The position numbers and the translations under genes are program-made. Shown here one piece after another: positions 33,514 through 45,460 of a DNA stretch of 64,000 bases. Below the pieces are notes generated by a model, which had not been told where the DNA came from, searched no databases, and worked only from the letters and a program-made list of their open reading frames with translations. Source of the DNA: Gnetum montanum (taxonomy: Eukaryota > Streptophyta > Gnetopsida > Gnetales > Gnetaceae); the NCBI GenBank assembly GCA_015680685.1, contig MNCI01026399.1, forward strand, positions 352,074 to 416,073, in the 5' to 3' direction. Within the stretch, counting starts at the first letter, position 1, and every line of letters starts with the position of its first letter.

Positions 33514-35060
33514 TTAGGTAACCATTGCCTGAGGAACTAAAGGTCCATTATGTGAGATATGTACATTCAAAATAATCTATGTAAGGAGAGATACCCTTTG
33601 ATGAATTAAAGGTGATGCTCATGGACAACTATGTAGAAACCATCTAAGGCAAGGGCATCTTGAGTAGTATGCATATGGAGCTTAACTTTGCTTTGTATTT
33701 GGAATTTGCTCCACAATAGGTGTTGGAGCACAACTTTGCTTCATATTTGAAGGTTCCTCCACAAGAGGTGACAACACCACTATAGGCCTCTCCTCTTTGG
33801 CCAACACTATGCACCAATTGGGAGTGGTACTTGGGATAAATTTACATCTTATGAAACAACCAACAACTGGATATCATTAAAAGAATAAGAGATATCACCA
33901 TCTGATACTTCATTGAGATGAATATAAAGGTGTTGAAAATCCCAAATTCTATAATTACAATGGCTAAAGTATCCATCCAAATAGGCTTAGACAAAAAATA
34001 AAATTTTTATAGCATGAATATGGTGTGTAAATCATATGGAATGCAACTTCTTGATGATGATCAAGAAGGTGTACTTAAAAATTACGATGTATTAGATAAA
34101 TCCCAATGGTACATTTGAACAAAATAATCTTCTTCTTAGCTCTTTCTTATGAAATCCTTAGTGGATAATTCCTTTCCAACCTAGCTTAGCTCTTTTTCAT
34201 GAAGGCCGACCACATGTTTGAGAAAAATAAGTTTGGAAGGAAGACTCTTCTCTTATTGTGCTTGATCAAAAAACTTTGTAAAAGAAGAGGGATCACACGA
34301 TACATCAATGACACCATGTGTAAGGCTCTAATAAATTCATGGAGTAATATCATGAAGACTATTTGTACCAAAAAGATTTAGAAGACAACAATAGCAATAA
34401 TAAACACCTCAGTAGCAACTACAATCTCAACACTAATAGAAATCATTCCAATAGTAGAAACCACAAGTGCAAGACCAAGCACTACATACAATAGTACTGC
34501 AAGCACTAGTACTTAGGTATTTGTTTATAATTCTAGGGCTTATCAACTTGCAATGAGCCATCTTCAAAAGGTTTTCTAGGTCATTAGTTAAGGGTAGCAA
34601 GACTTCATAAAACTCTTCTTCACGAAATGGAGGAAGTGCCTTGTCACAATGAATCCCATCATTTGAGAGGTCATTATCACATTGCCAAGAGATGCTTGGC
34701 CACAAATTCTAAATCATGTGACATATTTTAAAATCATTTTAGAAACTAGTGATGGAGGGATAGTCATTATTCTGCCACATCATGGGTAGGAGGTGGCTAT
34801 TGAGATGCTCATTGATCATATTGGTAAGGTGTTGAAGATTTTTATGATACCTGTTCCTAACTTTGATGCTCACTAAGATATTGAGGTATCCATAGGAATA
34901 GGGACAAGAATTCAAAAAGGCATGATTGCAACATGGCATAAAGAAATGCTAGATAGATTACTACATATCCAGAAAAATAATGTAAACACTTTTTGATATT
35001 CTTGATAATGCCATCACCTAGTAGTCTAAACTTATCATATTAAAGGGGAAGTTCGCTATT
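33514..35060 (+). pseudogene. Decayed unidentified ORF, copy 2 (host of element A)
   Basis: In shifting + frames: MELNFALYLEFA and ASPLWPTLCTNWEWYLG (about 33675-33840), then NPMV...FFLALSYEILSG (about 34100-34165), RKTLLLLCLIKKLC (about 34235-34280), IILETSDGGIVIILPHHG (about 34735-34790) and EMLDRLLHIQK (about 34945-34975). The last four blocks match copy 1 at 3404-5400 in the same order; the first matches copy 3 on the minus strand near 49276-49575. The ORF family is thus supported by three copies, but its product is not recognised. Element A landed upstream of these blocks; about 150 bp before 13592 may be its start. Confidence 0.5.
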
Positions 35061-37429
35061 TAGAGCTTAGAAACTTTATTTTCTTATCTATTATTATGCT
35101 CTTCCTTTTAATAGTAATGTTATATTTTATTATCTAATGGTATGCTATACCTTGCTATGCTAATACCCCTTCTTTTATGCTATTAGGATTTAAGCTTGAA
35201 ACCTCTTAATTGTTATGCATCTTAAGGTTTGAAATCTTGACTCTTGTTTACATGTGGTACTTTTTTATTTTTATATTCTTTTATCTTTTATTTTATATTT
35301 GGGTGTATTTTATAATTATCTTTACCAATTCTTGTTGCTCCTAAAGTTAGATGGACTACAATGATGGTGGTAGCTTATTACTAGTACATTGTTAATATTT
35401 AAATTTAAATTATGATATTTTATTTTATTTTATTTTAAAATTTTGGAATAAAATAAGAATATAGTTATAAGACATGATAATGGATATTTGGGTTTCTTCT
35501 GATTATTTAGCTATGCAATGCTTCAATGGTGTAGCATGACCTAGATATAAGGTCTTTTATACATAAGCATGCAGTGTTGATCATTTGTAAGTGGGCTCTA
35601 GATTTTGATGTATAATCTGAAGAATATGCTAAAGTTCCATGTTTCGTTGAGTTATGTAATATTCTATTAATTTTTCAGAAAGTTGAGTAGGAAAATGTTT
35701 GTCTTCTCAGTCCCATCAAGCATACAAAGTCTATTTGTATAGCTTTTGATTTTTGTAGATGTTTTTTTTTTCTTTTTTGTTGAAAAGAATCTTCTCAATC
35801 GTAGAAAGGAATTAGTATTACAAGCATATGGAAGGAATCATATTCAGCCAATTACATATTATAATCTTCCTAATTCTTGCAACTTTCAACATGATGAAGG
35901 ATATTTGTTTAATGGTTTTCATTTTCTGTTAAAGGAAAAATATTCTAAAGAAAAGAAAACACATGTTGAAGTTGAACACCTAGACAATCAACCTAATATC
36001 AACAATAAGAATGATCGAATGTCATTACAGAATACAAAGAAGACATAAGCTCCTATGTATATTTTCGCTAGTATTAGAAAAAGTATTGATAATCCTGGAT
36101 AGATAGCTCATAAGACAAAATTTTCCTTTTCTAACAAGAATACTATTAACTCAAAGATTAGACAAAATGGTTATAATGTATGACAAAGATTTTCAATTTA
36201 AGATTAACAATAAGTAATGAGCTGAAGATCTTCTAGAAGATGTGATATTATTTTTTTGGTGTTGGAACCAAAAATAAGTGAAACATAGGTACACCCCAAG
36301 ATATATAGTCCAATTAGAACTTTATATAACTTAACATTGCACACCAAAATCAAACCCATGAACTAGATCTTCCAAATCAAGTATCTTACCACTAGGCTAA
36401 TACCTCATCATTATATATGTTTTTTCATCATTTTTTATTTGAATCTTGCATTGATACGAATATTGGTATTAAGATACAACTTACTATATAAAATCCTTTT
36501 GCCATTTTAAGTTCAAGCATGGATGTTGAAAAATGATGTAAACTTTCTTAGAACAAGGACCCTCCTCCCTACTACTAATTAATATATTCTTTCAAAGTAT
36601 TAATTGTAAGGTTTTATACATGAGTACATAGTCCTAAAATTAGAAATTTTTTTTTATTTACATATTTTTTAATGTTGTGTACTAAATGTCAATCATGTGA
36701 CGTACTTTGAATTTTCTTTTCTCATTGTTAATATTTTTTTGGAGCTTAATTGATCCCCTACTTCCCCCCAAAAGAAAAGAAATTAAACAATGTAACTACT
36801 AGTTATGCAGTGTGCTTTCTACACAAACTATAAATAATATAACAAATAGAATCATAAGTAGTAAAAATCTTATCAATCAAATGTTATAAAGACCTCTAAT
36901 TTCTCCAATCATGTCAATGGATGTGTGCATTACGATGGTAATTTGATGGATGTCAAAAAGTCAACTTCAGAGACTTCTCTTTGCCGTCTACCCTTACCGT
37001 GATCCACAATCAAAAAGGCTAATAGATAGTCACATAATTAACACAAGGCAACAAGGTGTAACTAGTGTGTTTCAAGTATCGGACCCCAAAAAAAATATAT
37101 TAAAAATAAAAAGTCAAAGTACAAAGGTAGAGAAGTAGAAAAGTAGAGGCAAATTTCAAAAAAACAAAAAGGAAAGGCCCAATGGTTTTGGGAATACCTT
37201 TTCAAGTTTTCATTCATACAACCAGTCTTGAAAATCCTTCCCTTTAGGATAGGAAAAGGATCAAACCTTGCCCATGTTCGAAAGCACCCAAATGGATTTT
37301 CACTTCCTACTAAAGACTTCTTGTTAATAAACAAGAAAAAATAAAAAGAGAAATATTTAAAAATTCAATTAAAACATCAATTGTTAAATGATATTACCTT
37401 GAACTAATAATGGAAGAAAATTAGCTAGA
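35061..37429. other. AT-rich region without a supported gene
   Basis: Only short ORFs. The 100-codon + ORF 35746-36048 starts in a T-run (FFFFFV) and has no motif I know; its later part (NHIQPITYYNL, HDEGYLFNGFHFLL) looks protein-like, so a decayed exon is possible but unproven. T-runs at about 36650 and 35762 could be the poly(A) end of a minus-strand LINE such as the one that begins at 37430. Confidence 0.4.
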
Positions 37430-37919
37430 GAATCTCTATGAAAAACTATATTACATCAAAACTTCCAGATGGCATACAAAATAAGAGGAAAAAAGCAACG
37501 CCAAGTATGAAGCAAAAATAATTGAAGTTGAGAAGTATCACTAAATAAAACTTCATATAATCTTGGTTTAAAACCATGTAAATACCTACTACACTAAGTC
37601 CAAGAGCTATGAAAAGGAGACTAGTAGAAAAAAAATGGATGAATGTATTTTCCATGTTACAAACAAGACACCTTAGGTTATGAACACCCAAATGAGGGCA
37701 CTAAATATCGATAGGTAAACCTTGATGAATCAAATATCACAGAAAATATTTAATTTTTGCAATAGTAGCATTCCATATCTTCTACATTTTTTGCTTCCAT
37801 AACTACACATTATGATTAACCTTCCAAAGATAAATGAATATTGGGCAAATATCAGTATTAGAACTACTAAGATTAGACATAATCTTAAACCAATATAGAA
37901 AAAAATGATGGTGATTAAT
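37430..37919 (-). pseudogene. LINE (L1-type) C-terminal region, part 2, minus strand
   Basis: Minus-strand frames give HNLRCLVCNMENTFIHFF, matching the CxxC...H pattern of the zinc-binding region found at the C-terminus of plant L1 ORF2 proteins, preceded by a hydrophobic, tryptophan-containing helix region. It continues across element C to 44944-45460, where the earlier part of the same protein is found. Stops and frame changes are frequent. Confidence 0.6.
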
Positions 37920-37924
37920 CCAAG

Positions 37925-38716
37925 TGATGAGTGGTGAGGTACCCCTACACTCAACCATACAAATATGAGCATTTCACGCACGATCCAGTCGAACTCCAAG
38001 GACTAAGTGCTTACGCGCCCTAATGGAACACTTAAGGTTAATCAATCGTTGTCTTCCCAAACTTATTTGTATTGTCACGGTTGTATGGTTAAGTAAGGTT
38101 GAGGTATATGATTTCTATATCTTTTATCTTTTCATGTCTTTACGCTAATAGAGAAAGGTGAAGAGAACTAAGTGACTAACTTATATTAACTATTCACTAA
38201 CTAAGTCCTAATTGTCCTAGCACTAGTATCCGTTCCCACTTGTCGCACACATCCTGAACCAGTGTAACACTGCTGGGATTACCAAACAATAATCATTACT
38301 AGGTTACCAAGCACTACACACATGCTCGAAGCGGTTGTACTGAGTTCACTTAACTAGGAGAGTCAAGGGTTGAGAGAGATTAATTATCTAGGAACACATT
38401 TAAACATTTAACAATAATTAATTCCTATTTAGCTTAGTCCACATGCTACAAGGTTTATCAGAAAGTTCATCTTTATTGTCGTACACAAATGTGTGCTCAG
38501 GTACAATTTGCTCGAATAAAGATCTATTCACTTTCAGACTCCTACTGCGGGCACATGGAAATTATTCTAACTCTAGAACGGTAAAACTGCTATAGTTTGG
38601 CTAAGGGTCTAAGTCTAGATGAGTGAACAAGGGAAAGCCACCTCTTATTTATAGACATTGCGGTGGGCTGCAATATCACGTACGCAATATCCCGTACGCA
38701 ATATCGTGGCTCATCA
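37925..38716 (-). repeat. 3' LTR of element C (left on the + strand)
   Basis: TGATGAGTGGTGAGG to GGCTCATCA on +. ATATC motifs start at 38672, 38686 and 38700, exactly 14 bp apart, next to the TATA-like TTATTTATAG complement near 38645-38655. Confidence 0.92.
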
Positions 38717-40690
38717 TACCCCCATGACTAAATGAAAACTCATCCTCGAGTTCCTTACAAAATATTAGGAAGGTATGGGATTATTGACTTGAATGACACT
38801 AATGGTGAATGGGGTAACACATGAATGGATCTATCATTACAATACATGGAAATATTAGTGTTCATGACCATAAGAGTGAACACTATACACATTTGACATC
38901 TAGCCTTATTTGGCAACTGAGAGAGAAGAGAGAGAGAGAGAAGAAAAAGAAGATGTGTTGCTACCGACACCAAAATTGCGCCTTCCGTTGTGCATCCATA
39001 ACCGTGCCATCAATCTTGTTCCTTGCATGACTGTTCCAGCATAGTCCATCCTAACTATTTCCTCCAGACCCAATCCGTTGTCATATGGTTGCCATTTGCA
39101 CACACAACACAGTCACAAATTAGCAAGGGTAAATAAATCACAATGCAATTGATACCTTGTCTCGATGTACGATTTATTGGCTAAGTTGTGATATGGCTAA
39201 TACGGATTCTAGAGATCTAACACTAGTGACTACCCAAGGTGTAGGGGTTAGGAGAAAATTGAAAAAATTGGACCAGGACCCCCATGACTAAGAGCAATCC
39301 TCTGGTAGCGATAGAATGGAAAAATATAAGGAATAAGAAAGATGGAGAAAACGAAACAACGGAAACCCCGATAAAATGGATGTCAGAGTTGGAAACGAAC
39401 AAAATAAATGTTGATTGCAGCAATTTTTAAGGGAAATAAGTTAACTAATGCACCAATTAGGAATGCCAGTGGGTCCTCCCCAAAGCAGGCTCATGCCCTT
39501 AATGCCCTGACAATCCTACATTCAAAGAGTCCATAGGCTCTGGAAATGTCATTTGGAAGCAAGAGTTAAAGTCTTAACCACGAGATTTTACCAAAAAGAA
39601 AACAATGCATCAACCAAAATATAGACTATTGATACAACTGGCAATGAGGTGGAAAATGGAGAAAGAATGATGAGGAGAAGAGAATGGAATGGAGTCCCAA
39701 GAACAAGGTGGTGTACAGCCCCTTGTGTATTTATGGTTAATGTGACTTAGTAGATCTCATTCCAAACCCAACCTCAAACAATCCACATCCAGTGACTTCG
39801 CATTAATACACTTGCCCAATCCATCCACTTAAAGTAGCAAGACTGCTTCTGCCAAAGAGTCACCATCATTCCGATGAAATGAGAAAGGAAGAAGTAGGAA
39901 GCAAGAGAGGGCCTTAGTTAGAGGAAACACATTTGTTTGGTTCCATAACCAGTGCTTGTAGCCCATATGATTATTTCATCTAAGGGGTGTGCTTTGAATT
40001 ATCACTTTCTTCTTTTTTATTTTTGCATGAGAACCACACCATGCAAAGACTTTTTTTATTTTTATTGGCTCAACTTCCCAATAATGGAGCAATGTCGGAA
40101 TGGTAAGGAAAACCCAAGAAGAAAACATTCAAGCACCCAAGAGAATGGCTAGGATAAATGCATCCAATCCCCTTGAAGTCACACCCTTTTCAATCCTTGA
40201 GTCCTTCCGTGGTTTGAGAAATGCCCAGTCACCAATTCATTGATAGTTCTTATTATTAAGAAAGGGACAGTACATTTCCAAGCCAAAAGAGACCATAGAA
40301 ATTTATGAATGCATGGATGACATGGACTCATTGCATGTTATATCAAAAGAACCATACCTTAGTATCAACATTATAACTTAAAGGTAAAAACCAAACATTG
40401 GCAATCAATAGAATACAGTTCATACCACCATCAGGAGCACTTATTAGGTGATGAACCTAACAAACTAACACACACAAAAATAAAAGAGTATAAACGATGT
40501 TGCAAAACAAAAAACAAGAAAATTTAAAGAAAGTTGTAAAACAAAAATGTGTAAAACAAAAACTTAAAAAGGAATTGAGGGCCTCAATTAATCAACATAG
40601 GTGGCCATCTCCCCCATGACTGAGTCGAAAGGAGGAGATCCGAGATAACAAGCGGGGTCATCCATTCTCCGAGGTATTATGTGCATTGAC
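38717..40690 (-). other. Polypurine tract and 3' noncoding tail of element C
   Basis: CATGGGGGTA on the minus strand abuts the LTR (38717-38726). The tail parallels A and holds the unbroken CATCCACTTAAAGTAGC at about 39822-39838, the site that element B occupies in A. Two ORFs shared with A (38755-38973, 39223-39423) have no known domain. Confidence 0.8.
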
Positions 40691-40740
40691 TAGTAATCTC
40701 CTATCAGAGTGCTTTTTTGCATTTTTTAGGAGTTCTCAAC
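40691..40740 (-). other. Deletion junction that removed pol from element C
   Basis: In A, GGGCTCT occurs at 26498-26504 and again at 29253-29259, 2755 bp apart. C goes from sequence matching the left side of the first copy to sequence matching the right side of the second, with AGAGTGCT at the join. This points to loss by recombination or template switch between short repeats. Confidence 0.75.
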
Positions 40741-40822
40741 TTCTCCCAATTGATGTTTTTAGGTTAAGGTTTGAAAGTTGGTGACACTCTTGCTCCAATG
40801 TATCTATACTTTCGACGTGGGT

Positions 40823-41707
40823 TCAAGATGTTCCCTCAGTTAGTTCCATGCATGTTGATGAGTTGCTCTTTAAATCAGCTATCAACCATGAGGTGTCTTT
40901 TTGTTGTGTGGTTGCTACATACAAGCACTTTTGTATGTTAAATTCTTGTGCACACCTATTGCATGCAGGCAATGCTGAACATTCTTGTACGCAATCACAC
41001 CCTATATCACTGTATGTGATGCATGGAACCTTCTTCTTCTCGATTTCCCTGAGAGTGTTTTCCTTAGATATTTCCAAGGAAAGATCACGGATTCCTAGGC
41101 ACACGTTTATGGTACTTAGCCATGCCCTTCCCATGATTATTGGGAAGTCCCCTTTATCATTGTTTACTTGTATCACTAGGAAATCAACTAGGTATGACCA
41201 CCCACACACGATGGTAATAATGTCCTCCACCTCTCCCAAGGGAATAGTGATGGATTGGTCAGCTAGCTCTAGGTGAATATTACTCTTCTTTAATGGAGGC
41301 AGTTTCAAGGCTTTGTACATCTCTTGCGATATTAAGTTGACTCTGGAACCTGAGTCCAAAAGAGCTTTACATGGTTTATTCCCAATGACTTGTAGATAAA
41401 TTAGGAGGCTTCCAAGATCAGAGAATTTCCTGGGAAGGTGGCCCTCCTTGATCCAGTCAATAACAGCATGTGTTAACATAACTGTGTGCATTGAGCTCAG
41501 TTTTTGGTTTGAAGGGAGCTCTGAAGCCTTATTTGATGGAGAGGCGTTCAGAGGTTCAACCACTTGTGGTTGTGAGGGCTTGGTTGGGTTGTTGGTTCTA
41601 AAGAAAGGTCTTCTCTTTGTACAGTTGTCAGAACCAGCAGCGAGTTGAAGGTTTACGACCCTCGTAGCATTGCGTTGCTGCGGTTGAGTGGGGAGTTCCC
41701 CTTGCAT
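40823..41707 (-). CDS. Element C protease region, open frame of 294 codons
   Basis: This is the longest open frame in the window. The N-terminal half is a proline/glutamine/serine-rich linker (PTQPQQRN, FFRTNNPTKPSQPQ). The protease follows with ALLDSGSRVNLIS (active-site DSG), YKALKLPPLKKSNIHLEL, WSYLVDFLVIQVNNDKGDF and PIIMGRAWLSTINVCLG. After about residue 225 comes a tail with a YSDIGCDCVQEC cysteine cluster. The frame would be translated as part of a gag-pro polyprotein, so the ATG is probably not a true start. No RT follows. That it stays open while A has stops may mean it is younger, or chance. Confidence 0.75.
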   Translation of the reverse strand: MQGELPTQPQQRNATRVVNLQLAAGSDNCTKRRPFFRTNNPTKPSQPQVVEPLNASPSNKASELPSNQKLSSMHTVMLTHAVIDWIKEGHLPRKFSDLGSLLIYLQVIGNKPCKALLDSGSRVNLISQEMYKALKLPPLKKSNIHLELADQSITIPLGEVEDIITIVCGWSYLVDFLVIQVNNDKGDFPIIMGRAWLSTINVCLGIRDLSLEISKENTLREIEKKKVPCITYSDIGCDCVQECSALPACNRCAQEFNIQKCLYVATTQQKDTSWLIADLKSNSSTCMELTEGTS

Positions 41708-44150
41708 TGCCGAAGCGGGTAGTAATGGAGCAATTGGTGTGAGAGTTGCAGATGGGTATGGAGGATGGTATGTTTATGGGTTGTCTCTCCCAGGAGAAGG
41801 AGTTCTATAATACTCCTAAGCTTGGTAGTGACGTTGTGGTGTCATGTGACCAACAGAGTCATGTGGAGAGATTGGCTATTGCACATAGTAGCCATATGGA
41901 TCTAGTTGCTGGTAAGGGTATTGTTGCCTTGGTGGTGGCATCCCCCATGACTGTGGGTATTTCCACTATTGGTGTTTCTCAATAGGTTGTGGTGGAGTTC
42001 CACTTGGATAATACATTAAAGGTTGGTGGAACTACCTTGGGTTACCTTGAGGATAAGGTAACCTTCGGGGTGCTTGCCGTTTGTTAAGTCGTGGGTTAAG
42101 TGCATACACCCTAGACTCTTGTAGATGTGAGCTTACTAGTCAACATCCCTTAGGATGGTCATATTGGCATATCTCACATCCACCGTCATTGTCCGTATCA
42201 GAATCCACAACCTCTTCGGTGATGGCCATTTTACCCTTACCTTTGTTACGTGCATTGACCACTTCTCTCTTTTTCTTTTTCTCATAGTCACTACCTTGCT
42301 CCCTAGACTCCTCTACAATTTTAAGAACGATTTCAAATCTACTATCTAGGGAGTCCCACATCTGGTCTACCTTTTCCAATACTTTAGTTGTTAATTTTTG
42401 GAGCAGTAAGGTTTTCCTATTCACCATCTCTTTGAGTGGTGACTCTTCCTCCTCCTCACAAAATCTCATTCCCCTTTTTCGGAGGGAAGGATCTCGGTTG
42501 TACTCTTCTGCACTTGCTCTCTTATGTAGCTCCCCTTCTTCCTTGGCTACTTGCTCTAGTAATCTAGAGCAATCTATAGACCTGATGAGACCTAAGCTTT
42601 GATAATCTCCCTTGGGCATATGTTCCAAGGGTTCTCCTTGTTTCATGCCTAAGTCCATCTACAAGATGGCGCAGTTGATCCCGTTGCGAATAACCATGGC
42701 CTAGGCAGCGATGTAATAGTGCATAATAATAGCCCATGGCAGCATCCAAGGATTCGTGATTTTCTTGCTTCCATCCTTGGATTTGCTTTCACAGGTTGGA
42801 CACTTGGGAGTACGTTTGGTACTTATCATTAAACAGTTCTAACATCATACTCCACCTCCGAATGGATTCCGGTTTAAGGACCGGTACTAGCTTTCGACTT
42901 CTTTTACTAGTGTCCTTGGGAACAACTTTAGTTTTTGCCACTCGTTTTCTATGTTCTACAAGGCACATGCATCATGGAATGCTTGTAGATGGTTTTGAGG
43001 ATCAGTGTTGTATCCCCCCTCAAATCGTGGGATATTATTCATGTCTAACCTCTTGATCCTAGTATCTTTTTGGTGCCTTGTGGAAACTCTTATGGCCTCC
43101 GTTATGTCTAACATGCTTCTAGTTACGAGTAGGGGTTCTTCGTGGTCATCTCGTTCATAGCGTCTATGATGTCTACGTGGTTCCCTACTCTCCCTTCTTC
43201 CATGCCTTGATTCCTTAGATTGCCCTCATCCCCATTCTTGACTCTCTCGTTGAGGTTTCTCACTCTGTTTACCTTTATCCTCATGGTTAGTTTCCGTATG
43301 GCTACATCCAGATACTAAAGGAGAGGGTGAATGTGATGATGAAGGTGAAGAAGAAGGAGAACCATCACCATGATGGTGTTTTCTACCTTCTCTTCTGTGG
43401 TCGCGGCCACGACCGTGGTCACGCTCAGAATGTCCGTCCTTATCATGTGTTTGTGTTCCCTCGTTGAACACTTGGTGTTCGTGGGGATCAGAACCAGGGT
43501 TGTGAATTGTGGAGTGTAGGTTCCGATACACCACCTCCTAACCATCATCAGGAGGAGGAACATCATTTGGTAGGGAACCTGTTGAAGCAAGTTCACCATC
43601 CTCAATTTTTCTCAAGACATGCGGAGTGTTATGGGGCCACTTACCCTTCGAAGATGTATGATATCTCTCCTGTTGCAAGTCCCTTTGACGTTGCACTTTT
43701 TTGGGATGGTAATCCCTTGTGTCATGATCGCATGCAACGTACTCTGCATACAAGGATGACATGCCTATTCGTGAAAGACCATGAAGGAGCATGTTGGGAA
43801 CTGATTGGTCTGGAGCTAACACAATGTTACCTTCCAAGTCTCTCTAACGCAATTGTTCATCTTGATGGAGAATAAATGTAAATTTGGGTACATATTCATC
43901 ATGATGAATATATACCACATGGAATTGTTGAGGAACTGGTGGATCTTCGTTACGTATGTTGTGCCACCAACTGTCTCTTAAGTTGGTCCTAGGCGGTGAA
44001 GTGCTTTTGTGCGAAGAAGAAGACATTTTTGTCTTGTTCGGTGTGCAATTTTCCATTCTCTTATTTTTCCTTTGATCAACCCTAAGGGTTTGTTCTAGCT
44101 TTCTAATGATGTGGATGATTTCCTATGTTCTACGTAGCGCACAAACAACT
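41708..44150 (-). pseudogene. Element C gag, nearly intact
   Basis: Starting at about 44056 (MENCTPNKTKMSSSSHKS) the frame runs with few stops: FTFILHQDEQLR, a 99-codon piece 43538-43837, then a histidine/arginine/serine-rich disordered part (GRGRDHRREGRKHHHGDGS, SPSSSPSSSHSPSPL). The core LDMNNIPRFEGGYNTDPQNH follows, then KLKLFPRTLVKEVESW, DGLRHETRRTLGTYAQG and the open 172-codon piece 42140-42658. It ends in the CCHC knuckle CEICQYDHPKGC (about 42140-42178). Stops near 43844 and 43535 and frame changes near 43200 and 42600 inactivate it. Confidence 0.88.
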
Positions 44151-44151
44151 A

Positions 44152-44171
44152 GATCCCTAGTACCAGCGCCA
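44152..44171 (-). other. Primer binding site of element C
   Basis: On the minus strand TGGCGCTGGTACTAGGGATC, one base after the LTR end. Compatible with a decayed tRNA-Asp-type site. Confidence 0.65.
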
Positions 44172-44172
44172 A

Positions 44173-44938
44173 TGATGAGTGACAAGGTACCCCTACACTC
44201 AACCATACAAATACAAGTGTTTCACGTGTGATCCAGTCGAACTTCAAGGAATAAGTGCTTACGCACCCTAATGGAACACTTAAGGTTAATCAATCATTGT
44301 CTTCCCAAACTTACTTGTATTATCACAGTTGTATGGTTAAGTAAGCTTGAGGTATATGATTTTTATATCTTTTATCTTTTAATGTCTTTACGCTAATAGG
44401 GAAAGGTGAATAGAACTAAGTGATTAACTTATATTAACTATTCACTAACTAAGTCCTAATTGTCCTAGCACCAGTATCCGTTCCCACTTGCCTCACACAT
44501 CCTAAACCAGTGTAACAATGCTGGGATTACCAAACGATAATCGTTACTGGGTTACCAAGTGCTACACACATGCTCGAAGCAGTCGTACTAAGTGCACTTA
44601 AAGGGTTGAGAGAGATTAATTATCTAGGAAAGCATTTAAACATTTAACAATAATTAATTTCTATTTAGCTTAGTCCACATGCTGCAAGGTTTATCAAAAA
44701 GTTCGTCCTTATTGTTGTACACAAATGTGTGCTTAGGTACAATTTTCTCGAATAAAGATCTGTTCACTTTAAGACTCCTACTGTGGGCACATGGAAATTA
44801 TTCTAACTCTGGAATGGTAAAACTGCTATAGTTTGCCTAAGGGTCTAAGTCTAGATGAGTGAACAAGGGAAATCCACCTCTTATTTATAGACATTGCGGC
44901 GGGCCATGATATCGCATACGCAATATCGCGGCTCATCA
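44173..44938 (-). repeat. 5' LTR of element C (right on the + strand)
   Basis: 766 bp, TGATGAGTGACAAGG to GCGGCTCATCA on +. Motifs GATATC at 44908 and AATATC at 44922, 14 bp apart. About 20 bp shorter than its partner, partly because an AACTAGGAGAGTC-type piece is missing near 44600. Confidence 0.92.
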
Positions 44939-44943
44939 CCACG

Positions 44944-45460
44944 AAAAATCAAGAAAATCATTATGAGAATCTTGAATACTTACACTTCTATCTAAACTAT
45001 CCAAAAGGTCAAAAAATGTAGATTTTTAAGAAACATTAATACCATCAAGACATTGACACCCAGACCAAGTAATCTAATGATTATGCATGTGAAGAAATAA
45101 AAGGAAGGAAATGCTAAGCTTACACCATGTATTGCAAAGGCATGGATGCTTAATAGTCCATGGTTCATTATTAATGAGAATTCACCAAGGAGAAATCTTA
45201 TCAATCATAGATGTAAAAATAGTAATATTATTCAAGTTTCAAAAATTATTAACAAAACTCCAAGTCTTCTAAATTTTCTTTATGATAATAGAATGTGATA
45301 GAGTAATACTTTTTTGAAAAAGGATCTAATTAAAAAAATGTGTATCTTTCAAATAATCACTACCTCTAGGTTTACGAAAAAGAAGCTTCCAAGGCTCTCC
45401 ACTAGCTAAAAACTTAACCACCCACTTGGCACATAAAACAATACCTTACTTATAACAATT
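44944..45460 (-). pseudogene. LINE (L1-type) C-terminal region, part 1, minus strand
   Basis: Minus-strand frames give GIVLCAKWVVKFLASGEPWK followed by LLFRKPRG, then KTWSFVNNF, ISPWWI-like and NEPWTIKHPCLCN. This order (AKW...EPWK..., then ...PWW, then a WTIKHP block) is that of the region between the RT and zinc-binding parts of plant L1 ORF2. It reads into 37919 when element C is removed. The upstream RT part of this copy is not present to the right. Confidence 0.6.

Larger units (their letters stand above)
37925..44938 (-). mobile_element. Athila-like element C, minus strand, lacking RT, RNase H and integrase
   Basis: 7014 bp with LTRs of 792 and 766 bp. Flanks are CCAAG (37920-37924) and CCACG (44939-44943), a target duplication with one mismatch. 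Internal order on the minus strand: primer site, gag, protease, long noncoding tail, polypurine tract. Where A has 2755 bp of RT, RNase H and integrase, C jumps from the GACTAGTAATCTC block (about 40687) to the TTTTTTAGGA block (about 40722). So it is a non-autonomous sister of A. It sits inside a minus-strand LINE. Confidence 0.93.

Noticed and set aside
35746-36048. 100-codon ORF as a host gene.
   Set aside because: The start lies in a T-run, there is no motif, no homologous second copy and no supported exon structure. Left as unassigned.
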